A stretch of 64,000 nt of DNA from CAZKHG01 sp964552655. GTDB lineage: Bacteria > Bacteroidota > Bacteroidia > Bacteroidales > Tenuifilaceae. The DNA lies in assembly GCA_964552655.1 (NCBI GenBank), contig CAZKHG010000011.1, forward strand, positions 1 through 64,000, written 5' to 3'. Below, piece by piece: positions 7,241 to 17,450 of this stretch. How positions within the stretch are numbered: the stretch's first letter is position 1; every line of letters starts with the position of its first letter. The notes under the pieces are model-generated. The model saw only the letters and a program-made list of their open reading frames with translations. It ran no database searches and was not told the origin of the DNA. The translations under genes were made by a program, and so were the position numbers.

Positions 7241-10054
7241 ATGTTACAAAAATTTATTTCAACAATCCTGTTTAGTTGTTTATTCACTATAGGGATTATT
7301 GCACAACCCGGTCAACCCAACTGGAATTCACCAGTTCCGGTTGATAAAAATGTCAAAGTTGGCAAACTTGAGAATGGCCTGACATACTATATTCGAAAGA
7401 ATACCGAGCCCAAACAAAGAGCCGAATTCTATATTGTTCAAAACGTAGGAGCAATTCTGGAAGAGGATGACCAGAATGGCCTGGCTCACTTCCTGGAGCA
7501 CATGGCTTTCAATGGAACCAAAAACTTTCCCGGTAAAAAGTTGCTAAACTACTTTGAATCCGTTGGGGTTAAGTTTGGCCAGAATATTAACGCCTATACG
7601 TCGCTCGATCAAACGGTTTACAACCTATCCGATGTGCCTACTACCCGCGAGGGAATTATTGATTCAGCACTGTTGGTTCTCCACGATTGGAGCGGCTTTA
7701 TTAGCCTGGAAGATGCTGAGATTGATAATGAGAGAGGTGTTATTCGAGAAGAATGGAGAACCGGCAGAGGACCTGAGATGCGAATGAACAAAGAACTTAT
7801 GCCAACCATCTATAAGGATTCAAAATACGCAAAACGCGATGTGATAGGTGATATCGATATCATCAACAATTTTAAGTATCAAACCATTAAGGATTACTAT
7901 AAAAAATGGTATCGCCCCGACCTCCAATCGATCATCATTGTTGGCGATATTGATGTAAACAGCATTGAGCAAAAAATCAAAAATCTTTTTGTGGATATTC
8001 CCAAACAGGAAAACCCAACACCTCGTCCTTACTTCGATTTACCGGACAACAAGGATCCATTAATTGGCATTGCCACCGACCCTGAAGCACGGAATACAAC
8101 AATAATAATCCGTTACAAAAGACCTTCCATAGCACCCGATATGAAAAATTTAGGTTACATGAGGGAGGACATGATTAAGTCTTTGATATCTAGCATGCTA
8201 TTTGCCCGTTTCAACGAGATAGTTCAAAAACCAAACCCCCCATTCATCTATGCCGGTGGATTTATTGGGAGTTTCACCCGTACCAAGGATGCTTTTATGC
8301 TTTATTCAATTGCAAAAAACGATAATATTATCAATGGGTTTAAATCCGTAATCAGGGAAGGCGAGCGGGTTAAAAACTATGGTTTTACTGCAACCGAACT
8401 GGAACGGGCAAAGGCCGACTATCTGAGATCGCTTGAAAATAAGTTGAAAGAAAAAGATAAAGAGAAAAACGAGAGCTATGTAAATCAGTACGTAAATAAT
8501 TTTCTGGAAGGTGAACCAGTTCCCGGAATTGAGTTTGAATACATGTTTGCTACAGGAGTTTTACCCTCAATCAGCATTGATGAACTGAACAGTTACTCAA
8601 AAGGGTTAATTACAGACCAGAATATTGTGATTTCCATTACCGGACCTAGAAAAGAGGGAATTCAGATGCCAGGTGTAGATGAAGTTAATAAAGCGCTATC
8701 CGAGGTGAAATCTGAAAAACTGGAAGCTTATGTTGATAAGGTATCTTCCAAACCTTTGGTTGAAAAAGTGAATAAACCTGGAAAAGTTAAATCAACAACA
8801 GAGGACAAGGTTTTAGGAACAACAGAATGGGTTCTCACCAATGGGGTTAAAGTTGTACTCAAAAAAACCGATTTCAAAGAGGATCAGGTATTGCTAAATG
8901 CTTTCAGCAAAGGGGGGAATTCACTCGCGGATATTGCGACCCTGCCTTCAGCCTCATTGGCTACAACCCTGGTTTCTAATTGTGGTGTAGGAGAATTTTC
9001 AAGTACTGATCTTGAGAAAATGTTGGCAGGGAAGATGGTTCAGGTACAACCAGTTATTGGTGAATCATTCGAAGGGTTCCAGGGAAGTTCTTCTCCTAAA
9101 GATTTTGAAACCATGCTCCAACTTGTTTATCTGTATTTTACTCAACCCCGGTTTGATGCAGGAACTGCTGGCGCATACATTGATCGTTTAAAAGCCTTTT
9201 ATTCCAATGCCAGCTCTGATCCACGAATGGCTTTTAACGACAGCGTAACGGTGATGATGGCAAATAGAAACCCAAGGGTTATGCCATTTAACCTGAATTT
9301 TTTAAGCAAGGTGGACTATGGGAAAAGCATGGAATTCTTTAAAAACCGTTATGCCGATGCATCTGATTTTACATTTGTTTTCGTTGGGAATTTAAAACCC
9401 GATGAAGCAAAACCATTGATTGAGAAGTATTTAGGCGGATTGCCAAATATCAACAGGAAAGAAGTTGCAAAGGACAATGGAGTCCGTCCACCCAAGGGTA
9501 AGGCGCAAAACTATTTCCAGAAACCACTTCAAACCCCTAAGGCTTCAATTAGCATTTCTTATACCGGAATGGTTGATTACAACCTGGAAAACCGGGTAAC
9601 CCTTGATGTAATAAAAAGTGTGCTAAACTCCCGTTATATTGATGAAATCAGGGAAAAAGAAGGTGCAACCTATGGTGTGTCGGTAAGACTTAACATTAGG
9701 AATTTCCCGGTTCCTTCATTCGTTGCAACATTTACCTTTGATACCGATCCTAAGCTTAAAGATAAGATGATTGGGATTATTCATAATGAGGTAAACAGTT
9801 TAATGACACAAGGTCCCTCCGAGGAAAACTTTATTAAGGCCAAGGAGTTTATGCTAAAATCCTATGAACAGAATCAGCGCGAGAATGGGTATTGGTCATC
9901 AGCGATACGTGAAAAATATGAGAATAACATTGATATAAATTCTAAGTATCAGGAAATTGTAAACGGGTTAACACCTGAGAAGGTTAAAAATCTTGCCGGG
10001 AAACTTTTTGGACAAGGCAATGTTGTGGAAGTTGTTATGTCTCCGGTTGAATAA
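7241..10054 (+). CDS. M16 family zinc metallopeptidase, two-lobed, exported
   Basis: A 937-residue insulinase-family peptidase, probably periplasmic, that degrades peptides inside a closed clamshell. The ATG at 7241 gives a good signal peptide (LQKFISTILFSCLFTIGIIA, then QPGQ); a TTG at 7199 would put 14 polar residues before it. The N-terminal lobe carries the inverted zinc motif HFLEH at residues 83-87, with the third ligand in NERGVIREEW (E164), spaced as in active M16 enzymes. The C-terminal half repeats the fold without the zinc motif and includes SRYIDEIREKEGATYGVSV, the usual Arg-Tyr substrate-gripping region. Both halves in one chain fit the PqqL/pitrilysin-like group common in Bacteroidota. 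It stands alone between two terminators. Confidence 0.92.
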   Translation: MLQKFISTILFSCLFTIGIIAQPGQPNWNSPVPVDKNVKVGKLENGLTYYIRKNTEPKQRAEFYIVQNVGAILEEDDQNGLAHFLEHMAFNGTKNFPGKKLLNYFESVGVKFGQNINAYTSLDQTVYNLSDVPTTREGIIDSALLVLHDWSGFISLEDAEIDNERGVIREEWRTGRGPEMRMNKELMPTIYKDSKYAKRDVIGDIDIINNFKYQTIKDYYKKWYRPDLQSIIIVGDIDVNSIEQKIKNLFVDIPKQENPTPRPYFDLPDNKDPLIGIATDPEARNTTIIIRYKRPSIAPDMKNLGYMREDMIKSLISSMLFARFNEIVQKPNPPFIYAGGFIGSFTRTKDAFMLYSIAKNDNIINGFKSVIREGERVKNYGFTATELERAKADYLRSLENKLKEKDKEKNESYVNQYVNNFLEGEPVPGIEFEYMFATGVLPSISIDELNSYSKGLITDQNIVISITGPRKEGIQMPGVDEVNKALSEVKSEKLEAYVDKVSSKPLVEKVNKPGKVKSTTEDKVLGTTEWVLTNGVKVVLKKTDFKEDQVLLNAFSKGGNSLADIATLPSASLATTLVSNCGVGEFSSTDLEKMLAGKMVQVQPVIGESFEGFQGSSSPKDFETMLQLVYLYFTQPRFDAGTAGAYIDRLKAFYSNASSDPRMAFNDSVTVMMANRNPRVMPFNLNFLSKVDYGKSMEFFKNRYADASDFTFVFVGNLKPDEAKPLIEKYLGGLPNINRKEVAKDNGVRPPKGKAQNYFQKPLQTPKASISISYTGMVDYNLENRVTLDVIKSVLNSRYIDEIREKEGATYGVSVRLNIRNFPVPSFVATFTFDTDPKLKDKMIGIIHNEVNSLMTQGPSEENFIKAKEFMLKSYEQNQRENGYWSSAIREKYENNIDINSKYQEIVNGLTPEKVKNLAGKLFGQGNVVEVVMSPVE

Positions 10055-10076
10055 AGTGAAACATTATTTCATATTT

Positions 10077-10107
10077 AGCGGGATCAATAATTGGTCCCGC
10101 TTTTTTA
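10077..10107 (+). terminator. Intrinsic terminator after M16 peptidase
   Basis: AGCGGGATC pairs with GGTCCCGCT (9 bases with one G-T pair), followed by seven T. It starts 23 bases after the peptidase stop. Confidence 0.88.
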
Positions 10108-10226
10108 TTGCCCCTAAATTTCCATATCTGATATTATATATTTAAGATTCTTTATATATTTCATATTAATTAATTAAATTAGGGTTTTAAATAATGTTAT
10201 AAATCATAAACAAACCAACAAGTTAT

Positions 10227-11183
10227 ATGAAACATATTAAACTTTTATTAATTGTTGCCCTTATTGGAATTACGCTGATCTCTAATAGTCAGGTTACCGA
10301 GAATGAGGCCAAGCTTAGAACGCATGAGGTTGATTCATCACAAGGTTGGAAAAAAGGTGGAATAATTGCTTTAAACCTTGCTCAAACATCATTAACCAAC
10401 TGGGCGGCTGGTGGTCAAAGCTCCTATGCCGTAAATGGCGTATTCAGTGTTTTTGCCAGCTATAAAAAAGGGAAAACAGCCTGGGATAACTCGTTGGATG
10501 TTGGGTATGGTATATTAAATCAGGAGGGAGTGAAATTCACCAAAAAAACGGATGATAAGATCGATTTACTCTCAAAGTATGGACACGAGGCCTTTAAGAA
10601 TTTTTACTATGCTGCCTTGCTCAACTTTAAAACACAGATGACAACCGGTTATAACTATCCAACTGCTGATTCAAGAGTTAAGATCTCAAATCTTATGGCT
10701 CCTGCATATTTGGTTAGTGCGCTTGGTATGGACTATAAACCAGACGCTTACCTTAGTATTTTTGCAGCCCCCTTTACCAGCAAAATTACTTTTGTTAATG
10801 ATACTGCTCTTTCGAATGCAGGTGCTTTTGGCGTTAAGGCTGGCGAGAATAGAAAAAGTGAATTTGGAGGGTATTTAAGGATAATATACTCCCGCAACGA
10901 TTTTAAAAAGGAGATACTTAAAAATGTATCTTTTACCACAAAGATCGACTTATACTCAAATTACCTGAAAAAACCCCAGAATATCGATGTCAGCTGGGAA
11001 ACCCTGATTGCTTTTAAAATCAATAAGTACATTTCAGTGAACATTGCTACTCATCTTCTTTACGATGACGATACCAAAATTTCCAAAGATGAGAATGGGA
11101 ATAGTACCATTGAACCCAATGAGATTAAGCCAAGAATTCAGTTCAAGGAGATACTTGGAGTAGGATTTTCTTACAAATTCTAA
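10227..11183 (+). CDS. DUF3078 domain protein, exported
   Basis: A 318-residue protein of the Bacteroidota family DUF3078, of unknown function. It has a signal peptide (KHIKLLLIVALIGITLISNSQ) and the family hallmark region near residues 45-70, which reads LAQTSLTNWAAGGQSSYAVN. The rest is dense in alternating aromatic and polar strands (WDNSLDVGYG, NFYYAALLNFKTQM, FKINKYISVNIATHLLYDDD), and the last residues are GVGFSYKF. An aromatic terminus is a feature of outer membrane beta-barrels, so an outer membrane location is inferred. mscL begins 19 bases after its stop and the terminator lies beyond mscL, so the two are probably cotranscribed. No function should be assigned beyond this. Confidence 0.85.
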   Translation: MKHIKLLLIVALIGITLISNSQVTENEAKLRTHEVDSSQGWKKGGIIALNLAQTSLTNWAAGGQSSYAVNGVFSVFASYKKGKTAWDNSLDVGYGILNQEGVKFTKKTDDKIDLLSKYGHEAFKNFYYAALLNFKTQMTTGYNYPTADSRVKISNLMAPAYLVSALGMDYKPDAYLSIFAAPFTSKITFVNDTALSNAGAFGVKAGENRKSEFGGYLRIIYSRNDFKKEILKNVSFTTKIDLYSNYLKKPQNIDVSWETLIAFKINKYISVNIATHLLYDDDTKISKDENGNSTIEPNEIKPRIQFKEILGVGFSYKF

Positions 11184-11202
11184 CAATTTAATACCATAAA
11201 AT

Positions 11203-11604
11203 ATGAAAATAGTTGATGAGTTTAAGGCATTTGCCATGAGGGGCAATGTAATTGATATGGCTGTTGGTATAATTATCGGTGCGGCATTCGGCAAAATCGT
11301 TTCTTCAATTGTTAACGATATAATTATGCCACCCATTGGTCTTTTGGTTGGTGGTGTTAATTTTACCGACCTGAAAATAGTACTGAAAGGTGCAACCGAA
11401 GTTTCCCCGGCTGTAACATTGAACTATGGGAATTTTCTTCAGGTGGTTTTTGATTTTGTAATCATTGCTTTTGCTGTTTTCATGGTTATTAAAGCAATGA
11501 ACTCAGCAAAAAAGAAGCATGAGAGCTCACCTGCAGTTCCACCAGTTCCTCCCAGGCAGGAGGTTTTACTTGAAGAAATTCGCGATTTGCTGAAAAATAA
11601 ATAG
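11203..11604 (+). CDS. mscL: Large-conductance mechanosensitive channel MscL
   Basis: The pentameric inner-membrane pore that opens under hypo-osmotic shock. The 133 residues show the full layout: an amphipathic N-terminal helix (KIVDEFKAFAMRGNVIDMA), Gly- and Ala-rich TM1 (VGIIIGAAFGKIVSSIVNDI) with the conserved MPPIG turn, a periplasmic loop, TM2 (VFDFVIIAFAVFMVIKAMN), and a cytoplasmic C-terminal bundle (EVLLEEIRDLLKNK) after a Pro-rich linker (PAVPPVPPRQ). Length is typical. It shares a transcription unit with the DUF3078 gene and is followed by a strong terminator. Confidence 0.97.
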   Translation: MKIVDEFKAFAMRGNVIDMAVGIIIGAAFGKIVSSIVNDIIMPPIGLLVGGVNFTDLKIVLKGATEVSPAVTLNYGNFLQVVFDFVIIAFAVFMVIKAMNSAKKKHESSPAVPPVPPRQEVLLEEIRDLLKNK

Positions 11605-11628
11605 TTTCTTTAATTGTATTCTTTTTTC

Positions 11629-11656
11629 AAGAGCTGGATTAATCCAGCTCTTTTTT
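11629..11656 (+). terminator. Intrinsic terminator after mscL
   Basis: AAGAGCTGGATT and AATCCAGCTCTT form a perfect 12-base palindromic arm pair, followed by a T run. It starts 24 bases after the mscL stop. Confidence 0.9.
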
Positions 11657-11784
11657 ATTACCTGATTTTTGTATTAGGGTTAAGCCAAAATGTCTTTCAA
11701 AAGCCAATACCGACTGCCTTTTTGACCGAGTTTAGGGTTTGGCAATTCTTTTGAATTCCTTACATTGAATAAATTATTTCCACT

Positions 11785-14373
11785 ATGAATCTGAATAATT
11801 TTACTATTAAATCACAGGAGGCAATTCAACAAGCTTTTACCATTGCCCAGGGTTACAACCATCAGGCAGTAGAGCCTGTTCATATCCTAAAGGGAATTAT
11901 TGATCAAAGTGAGAGTATCACGGGCTTTATACTTAGAAAACTTGGGGTTAACCCATCGAATTTCGAAACGGTAATCAACAGAATACTTGAGTCTATGCCT
12001 AAAGTATCCGGGGGAGACCAATACCTTAGCTCTTCAGGGCAAAGAGTCTTGCAAAAGGCTCTTGGGTTTGGCAAGGATCTTGGCGATCAGTTCGTATCTG
12101 TGGAGCATATACTGCTAGGACTCCTATACTCAGGCGATCAGGTTGCCCAGGTTATGAAGGATGCTGGTATCAATGAAAAAGAGCTAAAACTTGCTATCAG
12201 CGAACTCAGAAAAGGAGCCAAAGTTGATAGCCAAACAGCCGAGGACACCTATAATGCGTTAAACCGTTTTGCGTTAAATCTAAATGAGATGGCGCGTACT
12301 GGTAAACTCGATCCGGTTATTGGCCGTGATGAGGAAATCAGGAGGGTGTTACAGATATTATCAAGACGAACTAAAAATAACCCAATCCTCATTGGCGAGC
12401 CTGGTGTTGGGAAAACAGCCATTGCTGAAGGGATAGCCCACCGAATAGTGAATGGCGATGTCCCCGAGAATCTTAAAACCAAACAGCTTTTCTCGCTGGA
12501 TATGGGTGCCCTGGTTGCCGGTGCTAAATATAAAGGAGAATTTGAGGAACGGCTTAAATCAGTTGTAAAAGAGGTGGTATCATCAAATGGTGAAATTCTG
12601 CTATTTATTGATGAAATTCATACACTTGTTGGTGCTGGCAGAGGCGATGGAGCAATGGATGCGGCCAATATTTTGAAGCCTGCATTGGCCCGTGGTGAAC
12701 TTAGGGCAATTGGTGCAACAACTTTGAATGAGTATCAAAAGTATTTTGAAAAGGATAAAGCGCTGGAGCGCCGTTTCCAGAATGTTCTTGTGGATGAACC
12801 GGATACTCTAAGCGCCATATCAATTCTAAGGGGTTTGAAGGAACGTTACGAAACCCATCATTCGGTTCGGATCAAGGACGAAGCAATAATTGCCGCGGTT
12901 GAACTCTCCAACAGGTATGTTACCAGCAGGTTTTTACCCGATAAAGCTATTGATCTGATTGATGAGGCGGCTTCTAAGCTCCGGTTGGAAATGAATTCGG
13001 TTCCTGAAGATATTGATGAAATAGAACGTAAAATAAAACAGCTGGAAATTGAACGTGAGGCTATTAAACGGGAGGGGGATAAAGATAAGCTGGATGATCT
13101 GAGCAGGGACATCGCTAATCTTACCGAAGAAAGAACCAAGTTAAGGGCAAAATGGCAAAATGAGAAGAATCTAATTGATGCAATCCAGCTCAATAAACAG
13201 AATATTGAGAATTACAAATTTGAAGCCGATGAGGCTGAACGTAAGGGGGATTATGGACTTGTTGCCGAACTTCGTTATGGGAAAATCAAGGAGGCGGAAA
13301 ACGAAATTGTAAGGCTTAAGAAGGAGCTGACAGCTATTCAGGTGAATTCGGCTTTAATTAAGGAGGAAGTGGATGCCGAAGATATTGCCGAAGTTGTCTC
13401 CCGTTGGACAGGAATTCCAGTAAATAAGATGCTTCAAAGCGAGAAGGACAAACTCCTTAAACTTGAGGAGGAACTTCATAAACGTGTGGTTGGGCAGGAT
13501 GAGGCTATTCAAGCTGTAGCGGATGCTGTTCGTAGGAGTAGAGCTGGTCTGCAGGATTCAAAGCGGCCAATAGGCTCATTTATTTTCCTGGGAACTACCG
13601 GTGTTGGCAAAACTGAACTTGCTAAAGCCCTTGCCGAGTTCCTGTTTGATGATGAAAACCTGATGACCCGGATTGATATGAGTGAATATCAGGAGCGTCA
13701 TTCGGTTTCAAGACTCATTGGTGCACCTCCCGGGTATGTTGGGTATGATGAAGGTGGCCAACTTACTGAAGCGGTAAGGCATAAGCCATACTCTGTAGTT
13801 CTGCTTGATGAAATAGAAAAGGCTCATCCTGATGTGTTCAACATCCTTTTACAGGTGCTTGATGAGGGCCGGTTAACCGATAATAAGGGAAGAACTGTTG
13901 ATTTTAAGAATACTTTAATCATTATGACATCAAACATTGGTTCAAATATCATACAGGATAATTATTCATCTGCAGGCAAAAGGGATTCTGAGGAAACATT
14001 CGAAAAATCCAGAAAAATGATATTTGAGCTGCTAAGGCAAACCATTCGCCCGGAATTCCTGAACAGGGTGGATGAGATAATAATGTTTACACCACTGTCG
14101 CAGTTAGAAATCAGGCAGATTGTTGTATTGCAGTTTAACAAAATAAAAGAGCTGTTGGAGAAAAGCGACATACAGGTTCAGATCACCGATAGTGCCATTG
14201 ACTGGATTTCCCGGCAAGGGTTTGACCCGGTTTATGGGGCTAGGCCTCTCAAACGGCTAATGCAGAAATATATCCTCAATGAATTGTCAAAGCAAATACT
14301 TGCTGGCAAGGTTGATAAAGGAAAGGTTATTACCATTGATTACTTTGATAGCGACGAGCTGATATTCAGGTAG
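11785..14373 (+). CDS. clpB: ATP-dependent disaggregase ClpB
   Basis: The Hsp100 chaperone that, with DnaK, pulls proteins out of aggregates in the cytoplasm. At 862 residues it is full-length: N-terminal double-Clp domain (1-145), first AAA module with Walker A GEPGVGKT (204-211) and Walker B LLFIDEIH, a long coiled-coil middle domain (about 405-525) that separates ClpB from ClpA and ClpC, and a second AAA module with GTTGVGKT (603-610) and the DEIEKAHPDV sensor region. No ClpP-binding loop is evident. It is a single-gene unit, convergent with the chemoreceptor. No CIRCE element or clear heat-shock promoter was recognised in the 128 bases between the preceding terminator and the start. Confidence 0.97.
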   Translation: MNLNNFTIKSQEAIQQAFTIAQGYNHQAVEPVHILKGIIDQSESITGFILRKLGVNPSNFETVINRILESMPKVSGGDQYLSSSGQRVLQKALGFGKDLGDQFVSVEHILLGLLYSGDQVAQVMKDAGINEKELKLAISELRKGAKVDSQTAEDTYNALNRFALNLNEMARTGKLDPVIGRDEEIRRVLQILSRRTKNNPILIGEPGVGKTAIAEGIAHRIVNGDVPENLKTKQLFSLDMGALVAGAKYKGEFEERLKSVVKEVVSSNGEILLFIDEIHTLVGAGRGDGAMDAANILKPALARGELRAIGATTLNEYQKYFEKDKALERRFQNVLVDEPDTLSAISILRGLKERYETHHSVRIKDEAIIAAVELSNRYVTSRFLPDKAIDLIDEAASKLRLEMNSVPEDIDEIERKIKQLEIEREAIKREGDKDKLDDLSRDIANLTEERTKLRAKWQNEKNLIDAIQLNKQNIENYKFEADEAERKGDYGLVAELRYGKIKEAENEIVRLKKELTAIQVNSALIKEEVDAEDIAEVVSRWTGIPVNKMLQSEKDKLLKLEEELHKRVVGQDEAIQAVADAVRRSRAGLQDSKRPIGSFIFLGTTGVGKTELAKALAEFLFDDENLMTRIDMSEYQERHSVSRLIGAPPGYVGYDEGGQLTEAVRHKPYSVVLLDEIEKAHPDVFNILLQVLDEGRLTDNKGRTVDFKNTLIIMTSNIGSNIIQDNYSSAGKRDSEETFEKSRKMIFELLRQTIRPEFLNRVDEIIMFTPLSQLEIRQIVVLQFNKIKELLEKSDIQVQITDSAIDWISRQGFDPVYGARPLKRLMQKYILNELSKQILAGKVDKGKVITIDYFDSDELIFR

Positions 14374-14408
14374 AATTGAATATCAGCCCATTTTTTTAAA
14401 AAGTTGTA

Positions 14409-16313
14409 CTATATTTTCATTTTAAAATACATAACCATTTCTTTAAGCTGTTGCGCCTGGCTTGACAACTCCTCGGCATTTGTTGCCAGCTCTTCGCTTG
14501 CTGCAGCATTTTGCTGAGTAACATCGTTGAGCTGCTGAATGGCATTATTGATTTGGTCTGCCCCGGTATTCTGCTCATAGCTCGATGCTGCAATTTCCTG
14601 CACAAGCCGGGTTGTTTTATCAATATCGGGAATGAGTGTCATCATGTTTTCACCTGCATTTTGGGCAAGTTCATGGGTGTTTTGAGCCAGGGAAACGATC
14701 TCATCGGCTGCCTGTTTGCTCCTTTCTGCAAGTTTTCTCACTTCGGCTGCAACAACTGCAAAACCCTTACCATGTTCGCCCGCACGGGCTGCCTCAACGG
14801 CAGCATTTAAAGCCAGGATGTTGGTTTGGAATGCAATATCGTTGATAATTTTTATCTTATCGGCAATTAGCCTATTCGAATCCAGTGATCTCTTTGCTTT
14901 TTCTGCCACATCCTTAATGCCGGTTTGTGCCTTAATTGATATGCTTTCTGTTTGCTTTGCATTTTCGGTATTTTGCTGAATGTTGGCAACCATTTGTTCC
15001 ATTGATGCCGATACCTCTTCCACTGAGCTGGCCTGCTCGCTGGCACCCTGCGACAGCTGTTGCGATGTGTCACTAAGCTGAAGGCTTGAGTTAACAATGT
15101 TATCGGCGCCATCAATAATACTTCTAACGATTTCCTTCAACCTGTCTGACATTTCTGCCAGGGCATTCAGTAAATCACCCACCTCATCGTTTCTTTTTTC
15201 TATTTCAATTTTTGTGTTGAGATTACCTGATGCAATTTGCTTGGCAAACTCTGCACACTTAGTAACTGGTAAGGTTATACTTCTTGATATAAAAAATACA
15301 ATTACCGATATTACTACTAAGCTGATAACTCCTATTACTACAATTAAAAAAATCAAATTTCGGGCATTGGCAAAAACTTCATTCATGGGTACTTCAACCA
15401 TAACAGACCAGGGTTTATCCGATTTACCTATTAAAATCGGGGTAAAACAGCGTAATACATTCCCTTTTTTGCTTTCAATGTATGAATAGGTACTGCCGCT
15501 TTTTATGCTATTTTCCACCTTGCTTAAATCGGATATTTCGAGATCTTTAATATTTTTAGAAATCAAGTCTGATTTTGGGTAAGCTGCTATCTGCAACTCG
15601 TTTGATATTATTGCCGAAAAGCCTGATTTGTAAATTTTCATCTTCGAAATTAATTCCTGAAGAGAACCAAGTTCAATGTCAACGGCCACTACACCATAGA
15701 ACTGATTGTTTTCAATAACCGGCACGGCTATAGTTGTTTCATACACCTTATCGTTCTCATTGCCAGTATAGGTGTAATAGTAAGGTTCAACAACAGTTTG
15801 GTTTCCACTGGATTTGGGCAGGGTATAATAATCTTCCTGGTATTGATCGAATGTACAAGCTTCCCCTGTTATCTTCCCATTCGCTTTGTACAGGGTTCTG
15901 TTCAGCAGACCCCGGGTTTCAATATAAATGGGATCTTTAACATATTTCTCATCTGCATTATCGAATGCATTGGGTTCCCACATGGTCCATACAGCCAGGT
16001 AGCTTGGGTTTTTTTCCAGATTTTTTGAAATAATATTATTTACATCTTCTCTGTTAGCATTCCCTTTGATTTTTAAAGCAATCAATGAATTTCCTATGGT
16101 ATTGGCGGTTTCAACGGCCTGATCAAGGTAGTTCTTTACCTGAACTGCAATTTCCTGTGATTTGAGGATTGCAAGTTCTTTAGCAGATTCTTGTGCCTCT
16201 TTTGACGTTTTTATGCTTATTATTATCAGCATAATAGCATTTAAAATCAACACAGTGCCCAATATCATAAGTATCAGCCTTGTTGAAAGTTTAAACCCGG
16301 ACTGCTTTTCCAT
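14409..16313 (-). CDS. Methyl-accepting chemotaxis protein with dCache sensor
   Basis: A 634-residue transmembrane chemoreceptor. TM1 lies near residues 12-33. A periplasmic double-Cache domain follows (about 40-300), with WTMWEPNAFDNADE, then PYYYTYTGNENDKVYETT and a second PAS-like lobe (GVVAVDIELGSLQELISKMK). TM2 (about 305-328) leads to a HAMP domain (about 330-385) and the cytoplasmic signalling hairpin, with the conserved tip around INDIAFQTNILALNAAVEAA and EVRKLAERS that contacts CheA and CheW. No che genes are in the window, so it must feed an array encoded elsewhere. The ligand is unknown; dCache domains usually bind small molecules such as amino acids. It ends in YFKMKI with no CheR/CheB-tethering pentapeptide. 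The signalling half closely resembles the receptor at 56009-57541. Confidence 0.95.
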   Translation of the reverse strand: MEKQSGFKLSTRLILMILGTVLILNAIMLIIISIKTSKEAQESAKELAILKSQEIAVQVKNYLDQAVETANTIGNSLIALKIKGNANREDVNNIISKNLEKNPSYLAVWTMWEPNAFDNADEKYVKDPIYIETRGLLNRTLYKANGKITGEACTFDQYQEDYYTLPKSSGNQTVVEPYYYTYTGNENDKVYETTIAVPVIENNQFYGVVAVDIELGSLQELISKMKIYKSGFSAIISNELQIAAYPKSDLISKNIKDLEISDLSKVENSIKSGSTYSYIESKKGNVLRCFTPILIGKSDKPWSVMVEVPMNEVFANARNLIFLIVVIGVISLVVISVIVFFISRSITLPVTKCAEFAKQIASGNLNTKIEIEKRNDEVGDLLNALAEMSDRLKEIVRSIIDGADNIVNSSLQLSDTSQQLSQGASEQASSVEEVSASMEQMVANIQQNTENAKQTESISIKAQTGIKDVAEKAKRSLDSNRLIADKIKIINDIAFQTNILALNAAVEAARAGEHGKGFAVVAAEVRKLAERSKQAADEIVSLAQNTHELAQNAGENMMTLIPDIDKTTRLVQEIAASSYEQNTGADQINNAIQQLNDVTQQNAAASEELATNAEELSSQAQQLKEMVMYFKMKI

Positions 16314-16426
16314 ACGTTTATATTTATTGTAAGTAATGCTTCATGAGTATTTTGGCATAATTTACAACTAAATGACATTTAGGAAATATATTTTTGACCA
16401 ATGGTAAGAATATCAGATACCACCAA

Positions 16427-16463
16427 ACAAAAAAAGAACACAGAATGCGTCACTCTGTATTCT
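16427..16463 (-). terminator. Intrinsic terminator of the phoH-purC unit
   Basis: Read on the minus strand, AGAATACAGA pairs with TCTGTGTTCT (one G-U pair), followed by a run of seven T. The wobble pair works as RNA only in the minus direction, which assigns it to purC rather than to a plus-strand gene. Confidence 0.85.
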
Positions 16464-16491
16464 TTTATTACATAACTATTTATTAATCAAA

Positions 16492-17433
16492 CTATCCTAA
16501 AGCCATGAGAATATTTTCTTCTATTCTTTTCAGAACATTTGATGGGTTTGCCTTTATAAACTTATCCCCGGTAATATTTTCATAAAGTTCAATATACCTT
16601 TCCGTAATTTGATTAACTATTGAATCGGTCATTTCAGGAACTTTTTGCCCTTCATGTCCCTGAAAACCATTGGCCATTAACCATTCACGTACAAATTCCT
16701 TTGAAAGCTGTTTTTGTTCTTCCCCTTTTGACAGGCGTTCCTCATACCCATCGGCATAAAAGTACCTGGATGAATCCGGGGTATGAATCTCATCGATTAA
16801 ATAAATCTGGCCATCCTTTTTGCCAAATTCATATTTTGTGTCAACAAGTATCAACCCTTTTTCGGCGGCCATTTTTGTGCCCCTATCGAAAAGTGCAAGT
16901 GTATATTTTTCAAGCAGTTCATAATCTTCCTTGTTAACAAGCCCCATGCTGATGATCTCATCGCGAGAAATGTCCTCGTCGTGGCCAATAACTGCTTTGG
17001 TTGTTGGTGTAATAAGAGGTTTTGGAAACTTTTGATGTTCTTTCATTCCATCAGGCATAGGTTCGCCGCAAATGCTCCGTTTCCCTGATTTATACTCCCG
17101 CCAGGCATGACCTGTCAGATAGCCTCTCACAACCATTTCAACTTTAAATGGTTCGCACATGTGACCTACTGTAACCATTGGGTCCGGGGTGGAAATTTTC
17201 CAGTTTGGAACTATATCAGCCGTGGCATCCAGGAACTTAGAAGCTATTTGGTTAAGCACCTGTCCTTTGTAAGGAATTCCTTTGGGGAGCACTACATCGA
17301 ATGCTGATATCCGGTCGGTTACCACCATCACCAGGAGCTGATTCTTGATGCTGTAAACATCACGTACTTTCCCATGGTAAACATCGGTTTGCCCAGGGAA
17401 ATTGAAATCGGTTCTTACAATCGCTTTTTCCAT
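16492..17433 (-). CDS. purC: Phosphoribosylaminoimidazole-succinocarboxamide synthase (SAICAR synthetase)
   Basis: Joins aspartate to CAIR using ATP in purine biosynthesis, in the cytoplasm. The 313-residue form is the longer type, like the yeast enzyme, rather than the roughly 237-residue type of enteric bacteria. Recognisable segments are GKVRDVYSI (ATP-binding start), VTDRISAFDVVLPKGIPYKG, the signature VEMVVRGYLTGHAWREY, the CAIR-binding part with GHDEDISRDE, and DTKYEFGKKDG followed by LIDEIHTPDSSRY. It is third in a minus-strand run after phoH and the four-helix-bundle gene, with short gaps, and has its own downstream terminator. No other pur genes are nearby. Confidence 0.97.
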   Translation of the reverse strand: MEKAIVRTDFNFPGQTDVYHGKVRDVYSIKNQLLVMVVTDRISAFDVVLPKGIPYKGQVLNQIASKFLDATADIVPNWKISTPDPMVTVGHMCEPFKVEMVVRGYLTGHAWREYKSGKRSICGEPMPDGMKEHQKFPKPLITPTTKAVIGHDEDISRDEIISMGLVNKEDYELLEKYTLALFDRGTKMAAEKGLILVDTKYEFGKKDGQIYLIDEIHTPDSSRYFYADGYEERLSKGEEQKQLSKEFVREWLMANGFQGHEGQKVPEMTDSIVNQITERYIELYENITGDKFIKANPSNVLKRIEENILMALG

Positions 17434-17450
17434 TTTTTATTAGGGTTTTA

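Noticed and set aside
15097..15489. Plus-strand open frame of 130 codons opposite the first chemoreceptor
   Set aside because: Antisense shadow of the HAMP and TM2 coding region; hydrophobic character comes from the complementary codons.
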